In this document: positions 1-7,126 of the stretch, one piece after another
Layout of the letters: each line of letters opens with the position of its first letter
Position numbering within the stretch: the stretch's first letter is position 1
Origin: Rhodospirillales bacterium
Lineage (GTDB): Bacteria; Pseudomonadota; Alphaproteobacteria; Rhodospirillales; Casp-alpha2
Assembly (NCBI GenBank): GCA_018664265.1
Contig: JABJOR010000189.1
Location: forward strand, 1-10,786
Length of the DNA: 10,786 nt
Reading direction: 5' to 3'
The notes under the pieces: generated by a model
Databases searched by the model: none
Seen by the model: the letters and a program-made list of their open reading frames with translations, nothing else
What the model was told of the DNA's origin: nothing
Position numbers and translations under genes: made by a program

Positions 1-552
1 ATAAACAGGGACAGCATGGCTGGTTTGCCTATTGTAAATGCAAGGCTTGATGTGGAAACAATTGGTTTCACAGAATTCGAGGGTCGCGTTGTTGGTGTTA
101 TTATAACACCGTGGATGATGAGCCTGGCAATTTTCCCCGGTGAAGGGGATGACTGGACTGATAAGAAGGTCGGCCAAAAACAATCCTTTAATTTTCCGTC
201 ACGACCCTATGATTTCAAAGCAAACGAAATCGATGGCTTGGGTATCTATTTCAGCTACGCGCTTTATTCGCCGATGGAAGAATTTGAACATCAAGATCAC
301 GTCATTGCCTGCGCTACGGCATTTATGGAAACATTGATGATGGAAATCGATGAAGCCGATGATGTTCTGGATGAAGAACGTCTTGAAAAATTCCTGGCGG
401 GAGAAGACATGCAATCCATCAAGCAAAACGAATGTGCTGCTGCCAATCCTGTTGTCGATGGAGAGATTACGCTTCGCGACAAGATGCCTGAATCCATTGA
501 CAGGCGGAGTCTTCTACGGGGATCTTTATGTAATAAATCAAAAATCGCCTGA
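1..552 (+). CDS. hupJ: HupJ/HybE-family [NiFe]-hydrogenase assembly chaperone, 5' end outside window
   Basis: Accessory protein of the HybE/HupJ family, cytoplasmic, thought to help assemble or proofread the hydrogenase subunits before export. The family signature MAGLPIVN followed by an VETIGF / EGRVVGVIITPWMM stretch is clear, and the C-terminus has the short arginine-rich ending typical of the family (RRSLLRG). The reading frame is open back to base 1 (I-N-R-D-S precedes the ATG at 16), and relatives normally have further residues before the MAGLP motif, so I treat the gene as cut by the window edge instead of starting at 16. At least 178 residues are visible, close to the usual family size. 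A gap of about 100 bp separates it from hupK, so it is more likely the last gene of an upstream operon than the first of the next one. The family assignment is firm; the exact biochemical role of the family is less well defined. Confidence 0.85.
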   Translation: MNRDSMAGLPIVNARLDVETIGFTEFEGRVVGVIITPWMMSLAIFPGEGDDWTDKKVGQKQSFNFPSRPYDFKANEIDGLGIYFSYALYSPMEEFEHQDHVIACATAFMETLMMEIDEADDVLDEERLEKFLAGEDMQSIKQNECAAANPVVDGEITLRDKMPESIDRRSLLRGSLCNKSKIA

Positions 553-558
553 TTTCCT

Positions 559-580
559 TACACTTTTCTAGATAAGTGTA
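559..580. repeat. 22-bp near-perfect palindrome, candidate operator
   Basis: Arms TACACTT (559-565) and AAGTGTA (574-580) flank a T-T mismatch pair (566/573) and an inner palindromic TCTAGA (567-572), so 10 of 11 base pairs are symmetric about 569.5. It lies just after the hupJ stop codon and its right arm overlaps the proposed -35 box of the hupK promoter. That position suggests a binding site for a dimeric regulator. It does not match the FNR box (TTGAT-N4-ATCAA) or the TTG-N5-CAA site described for HupR. A weak terminator for the upstream operon is the alternative, but no T-run follows. Confidence 0.6.
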
Positions 581-606
581 TACATACCTTCCATTAACCT
601 TATAAT
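579..606 (+). promoter_or_regulatory. Candidate sigma70-type promoter for the hupK-hyp-hup operon
   Basis: A perfect -10 consensus TATAAT lies at 601-606, and TATACA (four of six matches to TTGACA) at 579-584 gives a 16-bp spacer. Transcription would start near 612-615, about 40 bases before the preferred hupK start. The region is visibly AT-rich compared with the flanking genes. No sigma54 -24/-12 element (GG-N10-GC type) was seen in the gap. This is the only intergenic space in the window large enough for a conventional promoter, so it is the natural origin of the downstream transcript. The assignment is from motif matching only. Confidence 0.5.
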
Positions 607-654
607 ACATACAGAAAGCTTCATTGAGAGGCCTAAGGGGTAGTGTGGGGTTCT

Positions 655-1791
655 ATGAGTATTGAGGGGCGATTGGAGGTCATTCTCCATCGAAATTGCG
701 GGGGCGGTGTGACATCCGAGATCAAGTCATCTCGTCCACTAACTGTCTCTTCCTTGCTGGTTGGGAAAACACCTTCAGCGGCCTTACCGATTATTTCTTC
801 TATCTATAGCGTTTGTGGCATGGCTCAATCCTGCGCCGCTGTGTCGGCTTGCGAACACGCCTTATCATTGAAAGCATCCGATACCACACGTGCCGCCCGG
901 CAACTGGTTGTCTGGGCTGAAACTGCCCGAGAGCATATTCTGCGTATTGCGCTGGATTGGGGGCATGGCGAGCAAATGGATGAGCTAAAGAGCATCATGT
1001 TACTTGCTCAAAACTTTAAAAATATTCTGGAAAGCGTGTTTGAAATTGGTGCCTGTGTTTCCATAAAACGGGCTGCCATGCTTGAAAAAATTGCCCAGTT
1101 TGAAAGCTTTCTGGAATCCATGATCTTTGGTGAGCCACTGGATTCATGGCGACAGCGTCATACTATCCGTGCCGTTTCAGCTTGGGCAGATGAGCAGAAT
1201 ACTCAAGCCGCGAGAATGATATCAGATGTTATCCAGAAAAATTGGCAGGGTGTTGGCGGAACTGCGGAAGTCCATGCATTGCCAGTGCTGGATGCTAGGA
1301 AGTTGTTTTCAAAACTCCAAGAACCTGATTTCATCTCAAAACCTGATTGGCAAGGTAGCCATTTTGAATCCACGGCGCTCAGCCGGCAGCTTGGTAATAC
1401 ACTGATTGCTAATATTGCACAGCAATTTGGTTCCGGGTTGCTGGCTCGATTGTTAGGAATGCTTGCGGAATTATCAATCATTCCGTCCCGGATGCACGCA
1501 TTGCTGGACGTCCCTGATAATGAGCCTGACTTTCTTGGAGAAAATGGAGTTGGACTGGCTCAGGTTGAAGCCGCGCGGGGGCGACTTGTGCACGCACTGC
1601 AATTGAAAAATTCGATCATATCTCAATACTGGATTCTGGCACCAACCGAATGGAATTTTCATCCCATTGGACCGGCTGCGCAGGCATTGAATACATTGAC
1701 GAATGATAATGAAAGCGAATTTATTGAACAGGCCAGATTGATCGTTACGGCCATTGACCCTTGTGTGGCTTTTGATGTGAGGGTTGCCTGA
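655..1791 (+). CDS. hupK: HupK, degenerate large-subunit paralogue for hydrogenase maturation
   Basis: HupK resembles the hydrogenase large subunit but lacks a complete NiFe site; it is thought to act as a scaffold or chaperone during assembly of the Fe(CN)2CO unit. Both ends show the relationship. Near the N-terminus C54-G-M-A-Q sits where the large subunit has its first CxxC, with the second cysteine replaced. The C-terminus IDPCVAFDVRVA corresponds to the DPCxxC motif with C370 kept and the second cysteine replaced by F373. The middle carries the family's AREHILRIALDW block. The ending is at the position where a large subunit would have its cleaved tail, and no tail is present. I chose ATG 655 (378 residues); a GTG at 643 in frame would add four residues and has GAGAGG at a reasonable distance, so the start is uncertain. 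Its stop overlaps hypA by one base. First gene after the candidate promoter. Confidence 0.85.
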   Translation: MSIEGRLEVILHRNCGGGVTSEIKSSRPLTVSSLLVGKTPSAALPIISSIYSVCGMAQSCAAVSACEHALSLKASDTTRAARQLVVWAETAREHILRIALDWGHGEQMDELKSIMLLAQNFKNILESVFEIGACVSIKRAAMLEKIAQFESFLESMIFGEPLDSWRQRHTIRAVSAWADEQNTQAARMISDVIQKNWQGVGGTAEVHALPVLDARKLFSKLQEPDFISKPDWQGSHFESTALSRQLGNTLIANIAQQFGSGLLARLLGMLAELSIIPSRMHALLDVPDNEPDFLGENGVGLAQVEAARGRLVHALQLKNSIISQYWILAPTEWNFHPIGPAAQALNTLTNDNESEFIEQARLIVTAIDPCVAFDVRVA

Positions 1792-2132
1792 TGCATGAAA
1801 TTTCGATTTGTGAAGGCATTCTCCAACTCATTGAAGAACAGGCTGTCGAGCAAAATTATAAAACGGTTGAAACGATCTGGCTGGAAATCGGCCCGTTGGC
1901 AGGTGTGGAGCTGGAAGCGTTACGCTTTGGCTTCGATGTGGTGACAAAAGGCTCTTTAGCCGAAAATGCCAAGTTGGAAATTGTTGAAACGACAGGAGAG
2001 GCTTGGTGCATGCCGTGCCAGAAAAGTGTCATGGTTGCCAAGCAGTTTGATGCCTGTCCGCTTTGCGGCAGTTATCAATTGCAAATTACTGGTGGTAATG
2101 AGCTCAGGATTAAAGAAATGGAGGTTAACTGA
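1791..2132 (+). CDS. hypA: HypA, nickel metallochaperone
   Basis: HypA brings Ni(II) to the hydrogenase large-subunit precursor together with HypB. The 113-residue length is standard. The N-terminal Met-His-Glu with His2 is the known nickel-binding end, which requires the start to be exactly here. The zinc site is two CxxC pairs, C73/C76 and C89/C92, at the usual spacing. The [10 protein letters not shown] segment and following FDVV stretch are family hallmarks. The ATG shares one base with the hupK stop codon (TGATG), and a GAGGG lies upstream at 1779-1783, indicating translational coupling. The gene is followed directly by hypB, its functional partner, with another one-base overlap. Nothing unusual is seen and the identification is secure. 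Confidence 0.97.
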   Translation: MHEISICEGILQLIEEQAVEQNYKTVETIWLEIGPLAGVELEALRFGFDVVTKGSLAENAKLEIVETTGEAWCMPCQKSVMVAKQFDACPLCGSYQLQITGGNELRIKEMEVN

Positions 2133-2974
2133 TGTGTACCGTATGCGGATGTGGAGAAGGGGAAACCACGATTGAGGGTAAATCAGCCGAATCTCACGAT
2201 CACTCTCATAATCATTCTCATGGTCATTCACATGATCATTCAGGCGGTCACAACCATGATTATGGCCAAGGTCCAGCCCATGCACATGCACCGGGTTTAA
2301 GCCAAACTCGCATGGTTCAAATCGAGCAGGATATTCTTTCCAAGAATAATACTTACGCTGCTGCCAACAGGCAGTTTTTTGCAGAGCATCAGATGCTTAC
2401 TTTGAATCTCGTATCCAGTCCGGGTTCTGGTAAAACAACGCTGCTGATACGCACGATCACAGATTTAAAAGAACAATGTGCGATGACAGTTATCGAAGGC
2501 GACCAGCAAACCGCCAATGATGCAGAGCGTATACGGGAAACCGGGGTGAAGGCCATTCAGGTCAATACTGGCAAAGGCTGCCATCTGGACGGTCATATGG
2601 TTGGTCATGCTTTAGAGGCGCTGGAGCCTGAAGACAAAAGTTTATTGTTCATTGAAAATGTCGGCAATCTGGTTTGTCCTGCGGCATTTGATTTGGGCGA
2701 AGCTCATAAAGTGGTGATTCTGTCCGTCACAGAAGGCGAGGACAAACCGCTGAAATATCCTGATATGTTCCATGCCGCAGATTTGATGTTGTTGAATAAA
2801 GTGGATTTGCTGCCGCATTTGAATTTCGATGTAGCGCAATGCATAGAAAACGCCAAGCGGGTTAATCCACGTATCAAGGTGCTACAGGTTTCGGCGACTT
2901 CCGGTGAAGGTATGGATGACTGGTATGGCTGGCTTAAAGCCAGTCATCAACTCGCTATGGTTGGAGGGAATTAA
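2132..2974 (+). CDS. hypB: HypB, nickel-binding GTPase with histidine-rich segment
   Basis: HypB is the GTPase that stores and releases nickel during hydrogenase maturation. The 280-residue protein has three parts. The N-terminus has the CxxCGC high-affinity metal site (C2, C5, C7). Residues 22-52 contain 12 histidines, mostly alternating with Ser, Asp, Gly or Asn, and form a nickel-storage region. The G domain begins near residue 85, with Walker [10 protein letters not shown] (95-103), the second metal site C150-H151 and C182, and NKVD (222-225) for guanine recognition. Having both the CxxCGC site and the histidine stretch means both known nickel-handling modes are present. GGAGGT at 2120-2125, six bases upstream, is a strong ribosome binding site, and the ATG overlaps the hypA stop by one base. 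Secure identification. Confidence 0.97.
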   Translation: MCTVCGCGEGETTIEGKSAESHDHSHNHSHGHSHDHSGGHNHDYGQGPAHAHAPGLSQTRMVQIEQDILSKNNTYAAANRQFFAEHQMLTLNLVSSPGSGKTTLLIRTITDLKEQCAMTVIEGDQQTANDAERIRETGVKAIQVNTGKGCHLDGHMVGHALEALEPEDKSLLFIENVGNLVCPAAFDLGEAHKVVILSVTEGEDKPLKYPDMFHAADLMLLNKVDLLPHLNFDVAQCIENAKRVNPRIKVLQVSATSGEGMDDWYGWLKASHQLAMVGGN

Positions 2975-2979
2975 CAAAG

Positions 2980-3228
2980 ATGTGTCTCGCCATTCCCACA
3001 CAAATTACATCCATCAACTCAGAAGAGGATACGGCTGTTGTCAGCCTTGATGGGATTTCAAAGGAAATTTCTATTGCCCTGATCGAGGGCGCTGTTGTTG
3101 GTGATTATGTTTTGGTGCATGTCGGATATGCACTGAATATCGTCAGTCAGGAAGAGGCCGCAAAAACTCTGGCTTTAATGGCAGAGGCGGGCTTGGTTCC
3201 AGATCCGGCTGAGGAAAACCCGGCGTGA
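2980..3228 (+). CDS. hypC: HypC, small chaperone for the Fe(CN)2CO unit
   Basis: HypC binds HypD to form the complex on which the iron is decorated with cyanide and CO, then delivers it to the large-subunit precursor. The 82-residue protein starts MCLAIPTQI; Cys2, exposed after removal of Met1, is the essential ligand, and H47 in the VHVGYAL motif is the conserved histidine. The C-terminal helix region (EEAAKTLALM) is also typical. GGAGGG at 2963-2968 is a good ribosome binding site, five bases separate it from hypB, and hypD begins inside its last codons. HupF-type paralogues look similar, but position next to hypD favours HypC. In many relatives hypF sits between hypB and hypC; here the two are adjacent. 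Confidence 0.95.
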   Translation: MCLAIPTQITSINSEEDTAVVSLDGISKEISIALIEGAVVGDYVLVHVGYALNIVSQEEAAKTLALMAEAGLVPDPAEENPA

Positions 3229-4373
3229 AGTATGTAGATGAATTTCGCGACAAGACTGTCGCCAGAACGCTTTCTGAGGCGATCAAAAACGCAGTGGAGT
3301 CGGATCGTCAGTATAACGTAATGGAATTTTGTGGTGGTCATACGCACGCAATTTTTCGTTATGGCGTACAGGATTTAATGCCGGACAACGTGAACTTCAT
3401 TCATGGGCCGGGTTGTCCTGTCTGTGTCCTGCCCATTGGCCGGATTGATGATGCACTTGAACTGGCATTGAAGCATGAAGTCATCCTGTGTTCTTACGGT
3501 GACATGATGCGGGTCCCGGCCAGCAAGAAGCAAAGCTTGATCAAGGCCAAGGCGCAAGGCGCGGATATCCGTATGATCTATTCCACCCAGGATGCCCTGA
3601 CAATTGCGCAAGAAAACCCGGACCGACAAGTGGTGTTTTTTGCTATCGGGTTTGAGACGACCACACCACCAACAGCCGTCGCTATCAAGCAGGCCAAGGC
3701 ATTAGGCTTGGAGAACTTTTCTGTCTTTTGTAATCATGTTCTGACACCTGCGGCCATTCAGCATATTTTACAATCGCCGGAAGTTCGCGAAATAGGCACG
3801 GTATCCATTGATGGATTTCTGGGGCCATCGCATGTCAGCTCGATCATTGGCAGTCAGCCTTATGAGTATTTTGCTGAAGAGTTCCAAAAACCGGTTGTGA
3901 TTGCAGGCTTTGAGCCACTGGATGTGATGCAGGCAACATTGATGCTGATCCGTCAGATGAATGCAGGCACAAATCTTGTTGAAAACCAGTACACCCGTCT
4001 TGTAACGCGAGAGGGAAACCAGAAAGCAAAAGCGCTTGTCGCGGAAGTTCTTGAATTGCGGCGAATTTTTGAGTGGCGTGGTTTAGGTGATGTTCCCTAT
4101 AGCGCACTTGGCATTAAAAAGGCATTTGCAGAATTTGACGCCGAGAAACGCTTTGAAATTTCTAACCACAATACAAAAGACATAAAGGGGTGCGCTTGCC
4201 CGGCAATCCTGCGCGGGGCTAAGAAGCCAACGGATTGCAAGCTGTTTGGCACAGTCTGTACGCCTGAAAACCCGCAAGGCTCCTGCATGGTGTCTTCAGA
4301 AGGGGCCTGTGCAGCCTATTGGAGCTACGGACGGTTCCGCAATCCGAAAGCGATGGAAGGGACGGCGGCATGA
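3225..4373 (+). CDS. hypD: HypD, iron-sulfur scaffold for Fe(CN)2CO assembly
   Basis: HypD carries a [4Fe-4S] cluster and, with HypC, holds the iron while HypE transfers cyanide. The 382-residue length is normal. Recognisable motifs are FCGGHTH with C36, the GPGCPVC motif with C64 and C67, the FAIGFETTTPP segment near 139-149, and a C-terminal cysteine cluster (C323, C325, C338, C345, C354, C362) that includes the cluster ligands. The start is GTG at 3225, overlapping the hypC stop by four bases (GTGA); GAGG at 3211-3214 serves as ribosome binding site and no ATG lies between it and the conserved region. The stop overlaps hypE (ATGA). This close coupling of hypC, hypD and hypE fits the stoichiometric complex they form. 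Secure identification. Confidence 0.97.
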   Translation: MKYVDEFRDKTVARTLSEAIKNAVESDRQYNVMEFCGGHTHAIFRYGVQDLMPDNVNFIHGPGCPVCVLPIGRIDDALELALKHEVILCSYGDMMRVPASKKQSLIKAKAQGADIRMIYSTQDALTIAQENPDRQVVFFAIGFETTTPPTAVAIKQAKALGLENFSVFCNHVLTPAAIQHILQSPEVREIGTVSIDGFLGPSHVSSIIGSQPYEYFAEEFQKPVVIAGFEPLDVMQATLMLIRQMNAGTNLVENQYTRLVTREGNQKAKALVAEVLELRRIFEWRGLGDVPYSALGIKKAFAEFDAEKRFEISNHNTKDIKGCACPAILRGAKKPTDCKLFGTVCTPENPQGSCMVSSEGACAAYWSYGRFRNPKAMEGTAA

Positions 4374-5422
4374 CCCTTCAATCACCCAAACGCTTTGCCA
4401 ACAAGATCAATTTTAAAACCGGTGTTGTGGATATGACCCATGGCAGTGGTGGGCGGGCTACCGCTCAATTGATTGAAGAATTGTTCGCCAAGCATTTTGA
4501 TAATTCCATGCTTGATCAAGGAAACGATCAGGCGATTTTTGAAGCGCCAAAAGGCCGCATGGTTATGAGCACAGACGGACATGTGATTTCACCGTTGTTT
4601 TTCCCCGGTGGAGATATCGGTGCTTTGTCCGTTCATGGAACAATCAATGATGTTGCTATGGCTGGGGCTAAGCCACTGTATCTGACCGCCGGGTTTATCT
4701 TGGAAGAAGGTTATCCGCTTTGTGATCTGGAACGCATAGTGATCAGTATGGCTGAGGCTTCACACAAGGCAGGCGTGCCTGTTGTAACGGGCGATACAAA
4801 AGTCGTTGAACGCGGCAAGGGTGATGGAGTTTTCATCACTACAACAGGGATCGGTGTTGTGCCCGATGGCATCACAATATCAGGAGACAATGCAAGTATC
4901 GGGGACGCAATTATCGTCAATGGCTATATCGGGGATCATGGCGTAGCCATTCTTTCGAAGCGTGAGAACCTCGCATTCGAGACCGAAATTCTTTCTGACA
5001 GTGCAGCATTGCATACTCTCGTTGCGGCAATGATTGAGGCCGTGCCAGAAATACATTGCTTGCGTGATCCCACACGAGGTGGGCTGGCAACAACTTTGAA
5101 CGAGATTGCCCAGCAATCCGGTGTCGGCATGAATTTGCGCGAAGATGACATTCCCATGCGCCCCCCTGTGGTTGCTGCGTGTGAATTACTGGGGCTTGAT
5201 CCTCTTTATGTTGCTAACGAGGGCAAGCTCATAGCGATTTGCCCACAGGATAAAGTGCCAGCTTTACTGGAAGCTATGCGTGCGCATCCATTAGGCAGCG
5301 ACGCCGCTATCATTGGTGAAGTGGTGGAAGACGAACACGGTTTTGTCACTATGGAAACCGGGTTTGGCGGTAGCCGGATCGTGGATTGGTTAACAGGCGA
5401 ACAATTACCGAGGATATGTTGA
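4370..5422 (+). CDS. hypE: HypE, thiocyanate-forming dehydratase that supplies cyanide ligands
   Basis: HypE is carbamoylated by HypF on its C-terminal cysteine and dehydrates this to a thiocyanate, the cyanide donor for the HypC-HypD iron. The protein ends exactly in PRIC with C350 as the last residue, the family hallmark. The PurM/AIR-synthetase-like ATP-binding fold is shown by MTHGSGGRA (22-30), the STDGHVISPLFFPGGDIG region, VVTGDTKV (138-145), and LRDPTRGGLATTLNE (231-245). I chose ATG 4370, giving 350 residues: GGAAGGG at 4355-4361 is well placed and the ATGA overlap with hypD matches other junctions here. A longer frame opens with TTG at 4319, but those residues lie within conserved hypD and do not belong to the family. 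Its partner hypF is not in the window. Confidence 0.97.
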   Translation: MTLQSPKRFANKINFKTGVVDMTHGSGGRATAQLIEELFAKHFDNSMLDQGNDQAIFEAPKGRMVMSTDGHVISPLFFPGGDIGALSVHGTINDVAMAGAKPLYLTAGFILEEGYPLCDLERIVISMAEASHKAGVPVVTGDTKVVERGKGDGVFITTTGIGVVPDGITISGDNASIGDAIIVNGYIGDHGVAILSKRENLAFETEILSDSAALHTLVAAMIEAVPEIHCLRDPTRGGLATTLNEIAQQSGVGMNLREDDIPMRPPVVAACELLGLDPLYVANEGKLIAICPQDKVPALLEAMRAHPLGSDAAIIGEVVEDEHGFVTMETGFGGSRIVDWLTGEQLPRIC

Positions 5423-5425
5423 TCC

Positions 5426-7126
5426 ATGCGCATTCTTCTACTCGTTCATGCCTTTAATTCCTTAAGCCAGCGCATCTTTAGCGAGCTTGAACAGGCGAGG
5501 CATGATGTATCGGTAGAATTTGATGTGAATGACGCCGTTACCAAGGAAGCTGTTGCTCTCTTTAACCCGGATGTGATTGTTGCACCATTTTTGAAGCGTG
5601 CTGTGGCAGAAGATGTCTGGCGCAATGTTCCATGCCTTATTGTGCATCCCGGTATTCCCGGGGACCGTGGTCCATCGGCTCTGGATTGGGCAATCCTGAA
5701 CAATGAGGATCAATGGGGTGTTACTGTATTGCAGGCCGAGGCCGGAATGGATACAGGGCCAATATGGGCCTGGATGGAGGCCCCGCTGCGTCCTGCCAGT
5801 AAATCTAGTTTATATAGAAATGAAATTACCCAGGCTGCGGTTGCAGCAGTAAAGCAAGCTCTAGAGCGAATTGAGACAGAGCAATATATCCCCCTTCGTG
5901 CTGAGCAACTTGGTTTGGAAGTGTTGGGACAAGAACGACTTTCTGCAAAACAAATGGATCGGAAAATTGGCTGGTTGATTGATGATACAAAGATTGTTTT
6001 ACGGAAATTGCGCAGTGCGGACGGGGTTCCGGGGGTCAGGGATAGCGTATTGGGGCGCAGTGTATTTTTGCACGATGGGCGTGAAGCTCCGGGGTTGTCT
6101 GGTTACCCCGGTGACATTATTGCCAAAAGTGGTCCGGCTATATGCCGTGCAACAGTCGATGGCGCTGTCTGGATTGGCCATGTTTGGGACAAGGATAGCG
6201 ATCATCCGTTCAAACTTCCTGCCACAATGGTTTTCAAAGATGAGCTTTCCGACATTGAAGAAATTCTACTTGATAGCGAGAGTGGTTATTCGGAAATTCG
6301 ATATGAAGAAAAAGGCCAGGTTGGCTACCTGCATTTTGATTTTTACAATGGTGCCATGGGTGTGGCGCAGTGCGAGCGATTGCTTGCGGCCTATAAACAA
6401 GCTTGCCAGTGCGATACCAAGGTCATTGTTCTCATGGGCGGTCGGGATTTTTGGTCCAACGGCATGCACCTCAATCTGATTGAAGCAGACGACAGCCCGG
6501 CGGATTATTCATGGCAAAATATCAATGCGATTGATGATCTGGCAGAAGAAATCATTCGAACTGAAAGCCATGTGACAGTGGCTGCGCTGCAAGGCAATGT
6601 GGGGGCCGGTGGTGTGTTCCTTGCACGGGCCTGTGATCAGGTTTGGTTGCGTGAAGGTATTATGTTATCGCCACATTACAAGGATATGGGCAATCTTTAC
6701 GGCTCAGAATTCTGGACTTATCTATTACCGCGTTATGCAGGTGAAGAGAATGCCCGCCGTATTATAGATGCACGACTTCCTATGGGAACACAGGAAGCCG
6801 TTGAGCTTGGCTTGGCTGATGCCTGTTTCGGTAAAGCAATAACGGATTTTATAGCTGAGGTTTCTCAACATACAGAAGACCTTGATGCTGATTGTTTGAT
6901 TGCCAGTAAACAAGAACGCCGACTTGCAGACGAAAAACTTAAACCCTTAAGTGAATACCGCCGGGAAGAGCTGGAGAAAATGAGGCTTAATTTTTACGGG
7001 TTTGACCCCAGTTATCACGTCGCCAGATACAATTTTGTTTATAAAATTCCAAAATCCAGAACCCCACTGACCATTGCACGTCACCGGGATAAAAGAGAAA
7101 CAAATGAGCGGAGAGTAGCCTCATGA
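5426..7126 (+). CDS. hypX: HypX/HoxX, aerobic CO-ligand synthase for [NiFe]-hydrogenase
   Basis: HypX makes the CO ligand of the active site from formyl-tetrahydrofolate under oxic conditions. The 566 residues have two fused domains. The N-terminal formyltransferase-like domain has HPGIPGDRGPSALDWAI (H74 onward) and AGMDTGPIW with D109, the usual formyl-folate catalytic region. The C-terminal half is enoyl-CoA-hydratase-like (from about residue 290), with GNVGAGG near 390 and LSPHYKDMGNLYGSEFW from 414. Y418 and E428 in that last motif have the same spacing as the tyrosine/glutamate pair I recall as important in the Aquifex HypX C-terminal site. Three bases follow the hypE stop; GAGGA at 5410-5414 is the ribosome binding site. 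The stop overlaps hupR as ATGA. Its presence implies hydrogenase made in air. The hypCDEX order resembles the Cupriavidus cluster. Confidence 0.94.
   Translation: MRILLLVHAFNSLSQRIFSELEQARHDVSVEFDVNDAVTKEAVALFNPDVIVAPFLKRAVAEDVWRNVPCLIVHPGIPGDRGPSALDWAILNNEDQWGVTVLQAEAGMDTGPIWAWMEAPLRPASKSSLYRNEITQAAVAAVKQALERIETEQYIPLRAEQLGLEVLGQERLSAKQMDRKIGWLIDDTKIVLRKLRSADGVPGVRDSVLGRSVFLHDGREAPGLSGYPGDIIAKSGPAICRATVDGAVWIGHVWDKDSDHPFKLPATMVFKDELSDIEEILLDSESGYSEIRYEEKGQVGYLHFDFYNGAMGVAQCERLLAAYKQACQCDTKVIVLMGGRDFWSNGMHLNLIEADDSPADYSWQNINAIDDLAEEIIRTESHVTVAALQGNVGAGGVFLARACDQVWLREGIMLSPHYKDMGNLYGSEFWTYLLPRYAGEENARRIIDARLPMGTQEAVELGLADACFGKAITDFIAEVSQHTEDLDADCLIASKQERRLADEKLKPLSEYRREELEKMRLNFYGFDPSYHVARYNFVYKIPKSRTPLTIARHRDKRETNERRVAS

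Noticed and set aside
559..580. Reading the palindrome as a rho-independent terminator of the upstream operon
   Set aside because: The stem is AT-rich and is not followed by a run of T; its overlap with a -35 box fits an operator better, though this is not excluded.
643..654. GTG start for hupK adding four residues
   Set aside because: GAGAGG at 626-631 could serve it, but the conserved region begins just after ATG 655 and ATG is the more usual codon. Kept only as an alternative.
4319..4369. TTG-started N-terminal extension of HypE
   Set aside because: It lies wholly within the conserved end of hypD, is not part of the HypE family, and ATG 4370 has a good ribosome binding site and ATGA coupling.
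5979..6479. 166-residue open frame on the + strand inside hypX
   Set aside because: It is a +1-type shadow of hypX: low-complexity, no recognisable domain, and hypX is intact and conserved across the same bases.
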